Shown here: in pieces, positions 26,460-35,400 of the stretch | Position numbering within the stretch: the first letter of the stretch is position 1 | How the letters are laid out: the number at the start of each line of letters is the position of its first letter | NCBI GenBank assembly: GCA_016710095.1 | Contig: JADJLL010000002.1 | Coordinates: 62,001-126,000 of the forward strand | DNA from: Candidatus Eiseniibacteriota bacterium | GTDB lineage: Bacteria > Eisenbacteria > RBG-16-71-46 | Direction of reading: 5' to 3' | DNA: 64,000 nucleotides | Notes under the pieces: generated by a model | Databases searched by the model: none | Told to the model about the DNA's origin: nothing | The model's input: only the letters and a program-made list of their open reading frames with translations | Program-made: the position numbers and the translations under genes

Positions 26460-27632
26460 ATGAACATCCGTGCGGTGCTCGAGAAGATGATCGCGGCTCG
26501 GGCGAGCGACCTGCATCTGAAGGCCGGTACTCCTCCCGTCGTCCGCGTGGACGGCGTGCTGTACACGCTCGACGAACCGGCGCCCAGCGCGCAGGACCTG
26601 CGCGAGGTGTCGAACCAGCTCCTCAACGAGGAGCAGCGCGTGTACTTCTCGTCGCACAGCGAGATCGACTTCGCCTTCGGCGTCGCCGGGCTCGCGCGCT
26701 TCCGCGCCAACGTCTTCATGCAGCGCGGCACGCCCGCGATGGCGTTGCGTCACGTGCCCGTCGAAGTGCCGACGCTCGACGACCTCGGCCTTCCGCCGGT
26801 CGTGCGCGATCTCGCCTTCTCGCCGCGCGGACTCGTGCTCGTCACGGGCCGAACCGGCTCGGGCAAGTCGACGACGCTCGCCGCGATGATCGACCAGATC
26901 AACCGCACGACGACGCGCAACGTGATCACGGTCGAGGACCCGATCGAGTTCCTCCACCGCGACCGCCTGTCGTTCATCCACCAGCGCGAAGTCGGCCTCG
27001 ACACGCAGTCGTTCAGCGACGGCCTGCGCTATGTGCTGCGACAGGATCCCGACATCATCCTCGTCGGCGAAGTCCGCAGTCTCGAGACCATGAGCACGGC
27101 GCTCATGGCGGCGGACACCGGGCATCTCGTGATGTCCACGCTGCACACCACGGACGTCGTGCAGAGCCTGCAGCGCATCATTTCGTTCTACCCGCCGCAC
27201 CAGCACGACGAGATCCGCATGTCGCTGGCGGCGAACCTGCGCGCCGTGATTTCACAGCGCCTCATTCCGAGGCGTGACGGCGCGGGCCGCGTGCCCGCGT
27301 GCGAAGTCATGGTGAGCACTCCGACCATCCGCGAGTACATCCTCAACCCCGAGAAGATTCCGCTCATCCACACCGTGGTGGCGGAAGGCGTCACGCAGTA
27401 CGGCATGCAGACGTTCGACCAGTCCGTGCTGGCGCTGCTGCGCGAGGGGCTCATCACCGAGGAAGAAGCGCTCCGGAACTGCAACAACCCGAACGAACTC
27501 GGACTCAAGCTCAAGGGCATCTCGGCGACGAGCGACCGCATGTGGCAGCCGGTCGACGCCGTGTCGGGCGACAAGGGAGACTCGCACGCATCAGGCGGCG
27601 CTTCCCGTCCCGACTGGATGTCCAAGGAGTAG
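26460..27632 (+). CDS. pilT: Twitching motility retraction ATPase PilT
   Basis: A 390-residue hexameric type IV pilus retraction ATPase. It has the N-terminal ASDLHLKAGTPPVVRVDG, Walker A in VTGRTGSGKSTTLAA, and the Asp box VEDPIEFLH. Walker B with DPDIILVGEVR and the His box STLHTTDV follow. The PilT-specific AIRNLIRE-like segment is less clear, so a PilU-like role cannot be excluded. A Ser/Gly-rich tail follows the core. It lies between accB and accC, an unusual location, and no other pilus genes are present in the window. Confidence 0.93.
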   Translation: MNIRAVLEKMIAARASDLHLKAGTPPVVRVDGVLYTLDEPAPSAQDLREVSNQLLNEEQRVYFSSHSEIDFAFGVAGLARFRANVFMQRGTPAMALRHVPVEVPTLDDLGLPPVVRDLAFSPRGLVLVTGRTGSGKSTTLAAMIDQINRTTTRNVITVEDPIEFLHRDRLSFIHQREVGLDTQSFSDGLRYVLRQDPDIILVGEVRSLETMSTALMAADTGHLVMSTLHTTDVVQSLQRIISFYPPHQHDEIRMSLAANLRAVISQRLIPRRDGAGRVPACEVMVSTPTIREYILNPEKIPLIHTVVAEGVTQYGMQTFDQSVLALLREGLITEEEALRNCNNPNELGLKLKGISATSDRMWQPVDAVSGDKGDSHASGGASRPDWMSKE

Positions 27633-27660
27633 GAACCGAGCCGGACCCCTTCCGCCGCCC

Positions 27661-29034
27661 ATGTTCCGAAAGATCCTGATCGCCAATCGCGGCGAGATCG
27701 CGCTCCGCGTGATTCGCGCCTGCAAAGAGCTCGACATCGCCACGGTCGCCGTCTTCAGCACGGCCGACCGCGACAGCATGCACGTGCGCCTCGCGGACGA
27801 GTCCGTCTGCATCGGTCCGCCCGCGCCGGCTCAGTCGTACAACTACATCGCGCGCGTGATCTCGGCCGCCGAAGTCACCGGCGCCGAGGCCATTCATCCG
27901 GGCTACGGGTTCCTGTCCGAGAACGCGCACTTCGCCGAAGTGTGCGGCTCGTGCGGCTTCACGTTCATCGGCCCGACGCCCGAGATGATCCGACGCATGG
28001 GCGACAAGGCCGAGGCCAAGCGAACGATGAAGGCCGCCGGTCTTCCGATGGTGCCCGGCTCCGATGGCATCATCGAGGACATCGAGGAAGCCGTCGCGAT
28101 CGCGAAGTCGATCGGCTTCCCGGTCATCGTGAAGGCGAGCGCCGGCGGCGGTGGCCGCGGCATGCGCATCGCGTGGGACGAGCGCCAGCTGCGCGCGGGC
28201 TTCGGCATCGCGCAGGCGGAAGCGGGCGCCGCGTTCAACAACAGCGCGGTCTACGTCGAGAAGTACATCGTCCAGCCGCGCCACATCGAGTTCCAGCTGT
28301 TCGGTGACGGGCAGGGCAGCGTCGTGCATCTCGGTGAGCGCGAGTGCTCCGTGCAGCGCAATCACCAGAAGCTCATCGAGGAAGCGCCCAGCTCGATCCT
28401 GACGCCGGAGCAGCGCGTCGAGATCGGCGGGCTCGCCTGCCGCGGCGCCGCGAGCATCGGCTACCGCAACGCCGGCACGATGGAGTTCCTCTACGACGCC
28501 GACGGCAAGTTCTACTTCATGGAAATGAACACGCGCATCCAGGTCGAGCACCCGGTGACGGAAGAGGTCACGGGCATCGATCTCGTGAAGGAGCAGCTGC
28601 GCGTGGCGGCCGGCGAGAAGATGTCGTTCCGCCAGGAAGACGTGCGCTGGGAAGGGCACGCGATCGAGTGCCGCATCAACGCCGAGGACTTCGAGCACGG
28701 CTTCCGTCCGAGCCCCGGCCAGGTGACCTACTGGCACAAGCCGGGCGGCCCCGGAATCCGCGTGGACAGCCACGTGTACAGCGGCTATTCGATCCCGCCG
28801 TACTACGACTCGATGATCGGCAAGCTGATCGCGTACGGAAAGGACCGCGCCGAAGCGATCCGCCGCGCCGAGATCGCGCTCGACGAGATGGTGGTCGAGG
28901 GCATCAAGACGACGATTCCGTTCCACAAGATCGCGCTGCGCCATCCGCGTTTCCGCGCGGGCAACATCGACACGCGCTTCGTGGAAGAGCTGTTCAAGGA
29001 GCGCGAAGCCGAAGCCGCCGCGGCGCGCGGCTAG
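27661..29034 (+). CDS. accC: Acetyl-CoA carboxylase, biotin carboxylase subunit
   Basis: A 457-residue ATP-grasp enzyme that carboxylates the biotin on AccB. It begins MFRKILIANRGEIALRVIRAC. The glycine-rich ATP loop is KASAGGGGRGMRIAW, and the catalytic region is ECSVQRNHQKLIEEAPS with MEFLYD and FMEMNTRIQVEHPVTE. The length is normal. It follows pilT by 28 nt and is probably co-transcribed with accB despite the interposed gene. Confidence 0.96.
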   Translation: MFRKILIANRGEIALRVIRACKELDIATVAVFSTADRDSMHVRLADESVCIGPPAPAQSYNYIARVISAAEVTGAEAIHPGYGFLSENAHFAEVCGSCGFTFIGPTPEMIRRMGDKAEAKRTMKAAGLPMVPGSDGIIEDIEEAVAIAKSIGFPVIVKASAGGGGRGMRIAWDERQLRAGFGIAQAEAGAAFNNSAVYVEKYIVQPRHIEFQLFGDGQGSVVHLGERECSVQRNHQKLIEEAPSSILTPEQRVEIGGLACRGAASIGYRNAGTMEFLYDADGKFYFMEMNTRIQVEHPVTEEVTGIDLVKEQLRVAAGEKMSFRQEDVRWEGHAIECRINAEDFEHGFRPSPGQVTYWHKPGGPGIRVDSHVYSGYSIPPYYDSMIGKLIAYGKDRAEAIRRAEIALDEMVVEGIKTTIPFHKIALRHPRFRAGNIDTRFVEELFKEREAEAAAARG

Positions 29035-29046
29035 CCGGCGCGCGCG

Positions 29047-29736
29047 ATGATCGTCCGCGTGTCGCTGACGCCTCCGGCGCCCGGCGCCGCGGGCGAGCCC
29101 GGCTGGATCGGCGTGGCGATCGACGTGCTGCGCGCGACCACCACGCTCACGGTGGCGCTGTCGAACGGCGCCGCGGGCGTCGTGCCCTACGGCGACACCG
29201 CCGAAGCGCTGCGCCACCGCGAGCGCGATCCGCGGGCGCTCGTCTGCGGTGAGCGCGAAGGGCGCATCGTCGTGGGCTTCGACCGCGGCAACTCGCCGTT
29301 CGAGTTCGGCCGCGACGTGGTCGAAGGGCGCACGCTCGCGTTCGCGTCCACGAACGGTTCGCGCGCGCTGCTCGCACTCGAACGCTGCGACGCGCGCTGG
29401 CTCGGCTCGTTCGTGAACGCCTCGGCGCTGCTGCTCGCGGTGCGCGGCGCGGCGAAGCTGCACATCGTGTGCGCCGGCAAGCTCGGGCGGTTCGCGCTCG
29501 AGGACGCGGCGTTCGCGGGCTGGCTGTGCGCGGCGCTCGAACGCGACGGCGCCACGCTCGACGGCGGCGCGGCGCGTCTCGTCGCGCCGCTCGCGCCGGC
29601 GAACGCCGAAGAAGCGCGCGCGCGCGTCGAGGGCGCCTCGCACGCACGCTACCTTGGCGCGCTGGGGCCGGAGTTCGCGCGCGACGTGGCGTTCTGCGCG
29701 ACGATGGACGCGGTGGACGCGGCATACTTCGTCTAG
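29047..29736 (+). CDS. comB: ComB-family 2-phosphosulfolactate phosphatase-like protein
   Basis: A 229-residue member of the ComB family, named for the Mg-dependent hydrolysis of 2-phosphosulfolactate in coenzyme M biosynthesis. Visible family signatures are AIDVLRATTTLTVAL, GNSPFEF, FASTNGSRALL and a C-terminal HARYLGALG. Many bacteria without coenzyme M carry this family, so the actual substrate here is uncertain. It follows accC after 12 nt. Confidence 0.75.
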   Translation: MIVRVSLTPPAPGAAGEPGWIGVAIDVLRATTTLTVALSNGAAGVVPYGDTAEALRHRERDPRALVCGEREGRIVVGFDRGNSPFEFGRDVVEGRTLAFASTNGSRALLALERCDARWLGSFVNASALLLAVRGAAKLHIVCAGKLGRFALEDAAFAGWLCAALERDGATLDGGAARLVAPLAPANAEEARARVEGASHARYLGALGPEFARDVAFCATMDAVDAAYFV

Positions 29737-29780
29737 AAGACTCCGCGCCTCCGGCTCCGTGGTGCCGGGATGCGTGCCGA

Positions 29781-29798
29781 GCGCGGCTTTCGCCGCGC
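29781..29798. terminator. Weak hairpin between convergent comB and lptG
   Basis: A 7-bp stem gcgcggc / gccgcgc with a tttc loop sits between two convergent 3' ends. It lacks a T tail on either strand, so termination is uncertain. Confidence 0.35.
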
Positions 29799-29803
29799 CG
29801 CGA

Positions 29804-30886
29804 CTACGCCTTCTGCGCGAGCCTCAGCATGAAGAGCCCGATCGCGCCGAAGATCATGTCGCCGAGCCACGCCGCCAGGTAGGGCGGCATCGCGCCGTTG
29901 TGCCCGAGCGCCTGCCCCGCGCGCATCACCGCGTAGTACAGGATCGCGATCGCGATCGAGAGTCCGAAGCCGAGCGCCGCGCTCTGCATGCGCATGCGGG
30001 TCGCGAGCGCGCCGCCGATCAGCACGACGACCACGCAGATGACCGGGAACGCGAGCTTCATGTGCAGGTCGACGAGGTAGTTCGCCACACGCGCGCCACT
30101 CGTGCGCAGCCGCTGGATGTAGGCGGCGAGCTCGAAGTAGTTCATCTCCTCGGGGCGGATGTCGTCGCGCGCGAAGTCCTCGGGACGCTCGGCGAGGCCG
30201 CCGACCGCGAGCCGCGGGAACGTCTCGGCGACTTCGCGGCCCTGCGCGTCGAACGTGCGCTTCACGCCCGAGACGAACACCCAGCGGTTGCCGTCCCACC
30301 TCGCTTCCGACGCGTCGATGCGCCGCACGAGCTGGCCGCGCGTGAACTCCTGCAGCGACACTTCGTGCATGCGGCGCTCGGGCACGATGTACAGCCGCAT
30401 GTACCAGATGCGTCCGCCCTGCCCGAGGTAGGTGAGGTCGGTGCGTTCGATGCCGCGCATGTTCTGCATCTGCTGGATGCGCCGGTTGAGGATGTCGTTG
30501 CACTCGCGCGCCGACTTCGGCACGACGAACTCGCTCAGCAGCAGCGTGCCGACCGCGGCCACGACGGCGACGCCGAACACGGGCACGAGGATGCGCAGGA
30601 TCGAGATGCCCGCGGCCCGCATGGCGGTCAGTTCGCCGAACTTGTTGAGCTGGCCCAGCGCGAGGAACGTCGCGAGCAGCAGCGCGACGGGCATCATCTG
30701 CACGAGGATCTTCGGCACGAGGTTCAGGTAGTAGGTTGCGATGAGCAGCGCCGACGCGCGGTGGTCGAGGAAGCTGCCGAGCTTCTCGATGATGTCCACG
30801 ACGGCGTAGATCACGATGAACCCGGCCAGCCCGAGCAGCAGGTAGACCGTGAACTCCCGCAGCAGGTAGCGGTCGAGGATCCTCAC
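29804..30886 (-). CDS. lptG: LPS export permease LptG
   Basis: A 360-residue YjgP/YjgQ-family permease. Six transmembrane helices are expected: three near the N-terminus (including VYLLLGLAGFIVIYAVVDI and VPKILVQMMPVALLLATFLALG) and three near the C-terminus (including AFPVICVVVVLIGGALATRM and GFGLSIAIAILYYAVM). A periplasmic jellyroll domain lies between. The coupling-helix motif GELTAMRAAGIS is present. It starts at GTG 30886, which overlaps the upstream lptF stop by GTGA. With LptF and an LptB ATPase (not in the window) it extracts LPS from the inner membrane. Confidence 0.9.
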   Translation of the reverse strand: MRILDRYLLREFTVYLLLGLAGFIVIYAVVDIIEKLGSFLDHRASALLIATYYLNLVPKILVQMMPVALLLATFLALGQLNKFGELTAMRAAGISILRILVPVFGVAVVAAVGTLLLSEFVVPKSARECNDILNRRIQQMQNMRGIERTDLTYLGQGGRIWYMRLYIVPERRMHEVSLQEFTRGQLVRRIDASEARWDGNRWVFVSGVKRTFDAQGREVAETFPRLAVGGLAERPEDFARDDIRPEEMNYFELAAYIQRLRTSGARVANYLVDLHMKLAFPVICVVVVLIGGALATRMRMQSAALGFGLSIAIAILYYAVMRAGQALGHNGAMPPYLAAWLGDMIFGAIGLFMLRLAQKA

Positions 30887-32304
30887 GACGCGCCTCCCGT
30901 CGCCGGGCGGCGGCCGCTGTGGTCGGCGCCCGCGGGGATGCGCGAGTGCACGTGCCGGCGATGCCACGGCAGCTTCACGTCGCAGGCGCGCGCCGTGAGG
31001 TCGATGCCGAGCAGGCCGAGCAGGATGTTCGCGAGCCAGATCGCGAGCCACGCGGGGAGCAGCAGCCGGTCGGCGAGTTCCTCACCGCCCACGAGGCAGA
31101 CGTAGTAGAGGAGGAAGAATCCGATCGAGAGGAACGCCACGGCCGGGCCGGCGCGCTTCACGCGCATGCCGATCGGCGCGCCGATCAGCACGAACACGAC
31201 GCACGCCGCGGGCAGCGCGAACTTCTTGTGCACCTCGACCGACAAGGTCGCCATGCGCCGGCGCAGCGACTCGCTCTCGAGCTTCCACAGGTCGACGTCC
31301 ATCGCGAGCGCGGGCTGCCGCTGCCCGACCGGCGCGAGCGCCCAGCCCTTGTGCGTGACCGCCGTCCACCAGAGCGCGGGGCGGTGGAGCAGCGGCGCGC
31401 GCTCGGGCGCGAGCGCCTCGAGTTCGCGCCCCGTGACGCCGAGCGCCTGGAAGCGCTCCTTCCGCACGGCCAGCGAGCGGTCGTACTGATCCTCGATCTG
31501 CTTGCGTTCGTCGAGCAGCACGCGCGCGCTCTTCTCGCGATCGCTGCGCGAGTTGCGCACGGTGCGGTCGAGCATGCCGCCCGCGTCCTGGATGAAGATC
31601 TTGTGCTTCTCGAAGCGCAGCTTGTGGTACACGCGCGGCCCGTCGGCGCTCGGCGGGATCTCGTGGATCTCGCCGTCGCGCAGCTCGAGCACCGCCGTGC
31701 GGCCGTCGGGCGTGTAGCTGAGCTTGCCGGTCTTCGCGAGGATCGTCGTGGGCGAGCCGCCGTTGTTGAGCTGGTAGATCGTCACGCCGCGCATCTCGCT
31801 CGTGCGGCTGTTCACCGACTGCACGAGCAGGTTGTAGCCGGGCAGGTCGGTGATGAACACGCCTTCCTGCAGCCGGACTGTCGGGCGCATGCGCTGGATG
31901 TCCACGAGCAGGTTCGCGAAGGCGTGGTTCACCTCGGGGTACACGTGGTTGTTGAAGAGCGTCAGCCCGATGGCGAGCACGATCGAGGCGAGGAGCGAGG
32001 GAATGATCGCGCGGAACAGGTGCACGCCACTGGCACGAAGCGCGGTGATCTCGTTGTCCTGGCTGAGCCGGCCGAAGACCATGAGCTCGGCCACGAGCAC
32101 CGCGCAGGGCACGGAAAGCACCGCGACGAAGCCGAGCGAAAGGACGAACATCTGGACCACCGCCCAGACCGGGACCCCGCGATTGAGCACGAGATCGAGG
32201 TACTGGAACAGGGCGTCCATCTGGAAAAGGAACGTGACGACGCCCAGTCCGAGGAGAAACGGAACCAGATGCTGCCGGAGGATGTACCACGAGAGGATGC
32301 GCAC
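30883..32304 (-). CDS. lptF: LPS export permease LptF
   Basis: A 473-residue permease, longer than LptG because of an enlarged periplasmic region (about 150-390) with a coiled segment (SARVLLDERKQIEDQYDRSL). It starts GTG-CGC-ATC-CTC as VRILSWYILRQHLVPFLLGLG. The coupling helix is DNEITALRASGVHLFRAI. The GTG at 32304 lies only a few nucleotides below a TAGATT -10 element, so the transcript may be nearly leaderless. lptF and lptG form one minus-strand unit divergent from sprA. Confidence 0.9.
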   Translation of the reverse strand: MRILSWYILRQHLVPFLLGLGVVTFLFQMDALFQYLDLVLNRGVPVWAVVQMFVLSLGFVAVLSVPCAVLVAELMVFGRLSQDNEITALRASGVHLFRAIIPSLLASIVLAIGLTLFNNHVYPEVNHAFANLLVDIQRMRPTVRLQEGVFITDLPGYNLLVQSVNSRTSEMRGVTIYQLNNGGSPTTILAKTGKLSYTPDGRTAVLELRDGEIHEIPPSADGPRVYHKLRFEKHKIFIQDAGGMLDRTVRNSRSDREKSARVLLDERKQIEDQYDRSLAVRKERFQALGVTGRELEALAPERAPLLHRPALWWTAVTHKGWALAPVGQRQPALAMDVDLWKLESESLRRRMATLSVEVHKKFALPAACVVFVLIGAPIGMRVKRAGPAVAFLSIGFFLLYYVCLVGGEELADRLLLPAWLAIWLANILLGLLGIDLTARACDVKLPWHRRHVHSRIPAGADHSGRRPATGGAS

Positions 32305-32312
32305 GGTGGCGC

Positions 32313-32341
32313 AATCTAACCCAATGGCCGGGGAGGGGCAC
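32313..32341 (-). promoter_or_regulatory. Candidate promoter of lptFG
   Basis: Read on the minus strand: GTGCCC (32341-32336), a 17-bp spacer and TAGATT (32318-32313). The predicted start site falls about 2-4 nt before the lptF GTG, leaving no room for a Shine-Dalgarno sequence. Confidence 0.55.
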
Positions 32342-32377
32342 CTCGAAAGGAGCCACAACGCAGGGAGGGCAAAGGCT

Positions 32378-32407
32378 TTGACCGCCGCGTGAACCGGCTG
32401 ATACGGT
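32378..32407 (+). promoter_or_regulatory. Candidate promoter of sprA
   Basis: TTGACC (32378-32383), 18 bp, TACGGT (32402-32407), about 45 nt before ATG 32454. It is divergent from the lptFG promoter in a 149-bp gap. Confidence 0.45.
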
Positions 32408-32453
32408 CCCCGCTCCCGTTGTACCCCTCTCCCGCAGCGCTCCCGACCCGACC

Positions 32454-35400
32454 ATGCTCAATGTGCTCGCCGTACCGGTGCTCGCGTTCCTGATGGGGAT
32501 CTCCGGGATCCCTGGCCTGAATGCGCTGCCCGGTTTGAAGGGTCTGGGACACCGCAAACCCAAGGCGGTCGTTCTCGACAGCCTTCCGCCCGCGTGGAAG
32601 CCGGCCACCCGCCTCGCGCTCGAGCGCGACTTCGTGCAGCGCGGGCTGCCTCGCTTCGGCCAGGGCACGGCCGGAATCAAGCTCCAGCCCACGTTCGACC
32701 CGCGCAAGGTGCGTACGCGCATCGAGCCGGACTCGGGTGGCTGGTCGGTCGCGGTCGAGGTGGGGGACATCCGGCTCGGCGCGCCGTTCCGCTCCGACCT
32801 GTCGATGTTCGCGGCCACGAACATGAACCAGACGTTCCTCCAACGCTGGCAGGAACGCTCGCGCCGTGACTTGAACTCGCTCGGGGCCGGCAACGCTCCC
32901 GCCGCGAGGCAGGGGCTCCAGCTCGCGCTGCCCGTCCAGCTGCCCAGCTTCGCCTCGAGCATCCTCGGCCCCGGCGGGCCAGCACTCAACGTCTCGGGCT
33001 CGGAGAGCATCCGGCTCTCGGGCACGAGCAACTGGACCAACCAGCAGATCGACCGTGCTCGGGCAGAAGAAGTCGCTGTTCCCTTCGCTCGACATGCAGC
33101 AGGACCTCGACATCCGGCTCGAGGGCCAGTTGTCCGATCGCGTGAAGGTGAACCTGCTGCAGAACTCGGCGAACCAGATCCCGCTCGCCAACCGCATCGC
33201 GATCAACTACCGCGGCGACGAGGACGATCTCGTGCAGGCGCTCGACCTCGGCAACACGAGTCTCGCGCTGCCCGGAACGCAGTACGTGTCGTACTCGGGA
33301 CGCAACGAAGGCCTCTTCGGCGTCAAGGTCGCGACGCGCTTCGGCCCGCTCGACTTCACCGCGCTCGCGTCCAAGCAGGAGGGACGCTCGGAGCGCGCGT
33401 CGTACTCCGGCGGCTCGACGCGCAGCAATCCGACGGTTTCCGACGTCGACTGGATCAAGGGGCAGTACTTCCTGCTCTACGACCCGCAGTTCGGTGCGTG
33501 GAACATCGACGACGCGAGCATCACGATCTATCGCGACGACCGCATCAACAGCAACGACACGAACCCGCTCCGCGGCATGGCGATGGTGGACCCGACCGGC
33601 GTCATGATGGCCGGAACGATCGCGGGCACCGTGTCGGACACGGCCGGCTATCGCGGCAACTTCGACCGCCTCACGCCGCTCGTCGACTACGAGATCCTGC
33701 CGGACTTCTACACGTTTTCCGACGGCTTCGCGTACAAGATCATCCGTCTCAAGCAGCCGATGCCCGTGAACAGCAACATGTGTCTCGCGGTGACCTACAC
33801 GGCCGTGCCGTTCGGCGGCACGGGCGGCCCGATCCTCACGGTCGGCGGCCAGAAGCTCGGCCCCTCGGCCGGCGCGGACTCGGTCTACACGCTGCTCAAG
33901 ATGCTGCGCCCGCCGCGCGAACTGCTCGCCGCCGCGAACTCGGGCGACCTCAACAGCTCGGCCTTCGACACGACGAAGGCGTTCGACGTCGTGCGCGAAC
34001 TCGAGATGAAGAACTTCTACGCGATCGGTGGCTACGGCATCGATCCGAAGTCGTTCACGCTCACGATCCAGAAGGGCCGCGACGTGCCGCCGGTGCAGTA
34101 CGCGGACGGACCGGGCGGCGTGCGCCTGAACTACATCGAAGTGCTCGGGCTCGACTACTACGACGAGTCGAACTCGACGCCGGTCAAGGGGCACGACGAA
34201 CGCGTGGACGGCACGGGGCGCTCGTCCGGCGCGCGTGCGTACGTCGACTACGCGAACGGCGTGCTGTGGCTGCCGGATCCGCATCCGTTCGCGCCGCGGC
34301 TGAACGGCGGCAACGGCCGCCTGTTCGACGAACTCATGGACGCGAACGCGAACCGCCGCGCGAACCTCACGGGCGCCACGGGCTTGGGGCTCGCGCCGAA
34401 CGCGGGCATCTACGACAAGTACAAGCTCGATCCGGTCGCCGACGCGCGCTACTACCTCGTGTTCGACTACGCCGCGCAGCGCTCGGGCGGCAACATCAGC
34501 CTGAACCGGGGCAGCCTGCTCGAAGGCTCCGAGGTCGTGACCGTGAACGGCGAACGCTGGACGCGTGATCGCGACTACCGCATCGACTACGACACGGGGC
34601 AGATCACGCTCATTCGCGGCCTCGGGCCGACGGACCAGCTGAGCATCGACTACTCGTACGCGCCGCTCTTCCAGCAGGCGGGCAAGACGCTCATCGGCTC
34701 GGCGTTCCGGCTCGAGGGCCGCGACCGTTCGCTCGGCGGCGCCTTCCTGTACGAGAGCAAGGGCGCGCAGGACCTGCGTCCGCGACTGGGCGAAGAACCC
34801 TCGCGCACGCTCATCACCGACCTGAACTCCGAGTGGCGCTTCCGCCCCTCGTTCCTCACCCGCATGGTGGACGCGCTGCCGGGCGTGCGCACGAGCACGC
34901 CGTCCGAGTTCGGCATCCAGGCCGAAGTCGGCGCGTCGTTCCCGAACCCGAACACGCGCAACGAAGTCTTCGTGGACGACATGGAAGGCGTGCGCGACGC
35001 CGTGTCGCTGTCGCTGACCGCCGACCGCTGGCACGCGATGAGCGTGCCGTCGCGCGCGCGTTCGCTCGACGCGAACCGCCGCGCGCTCGTCGTGGACGAC
35101 TTCCTCGACCTGCCCGGGCAGCGCAACGCGGAAGTGCGCTGGTACATGCCGCCCAACTACGTCCACGAGCGTGACCTCAAGCCCACGCTCGAGGAGGCGC
35201 AGGGTGCGAAGAACCCGCGTCAGGCGCTCGCGCTTTCCGTGCCCCGGCTGCCCAAGGAAATGCGCGACGATCCGGGCCTGCGCGATTCGCTCTGGACCGG
35301 CCTCACGTACGTCCTCGATCCGCAGGGCATCGACCTGTCGCGCGCGCAGTTCCTCGAAGTCTGGGTGAACGACTTCCGCGACCGGCACGATCCGGCCATC

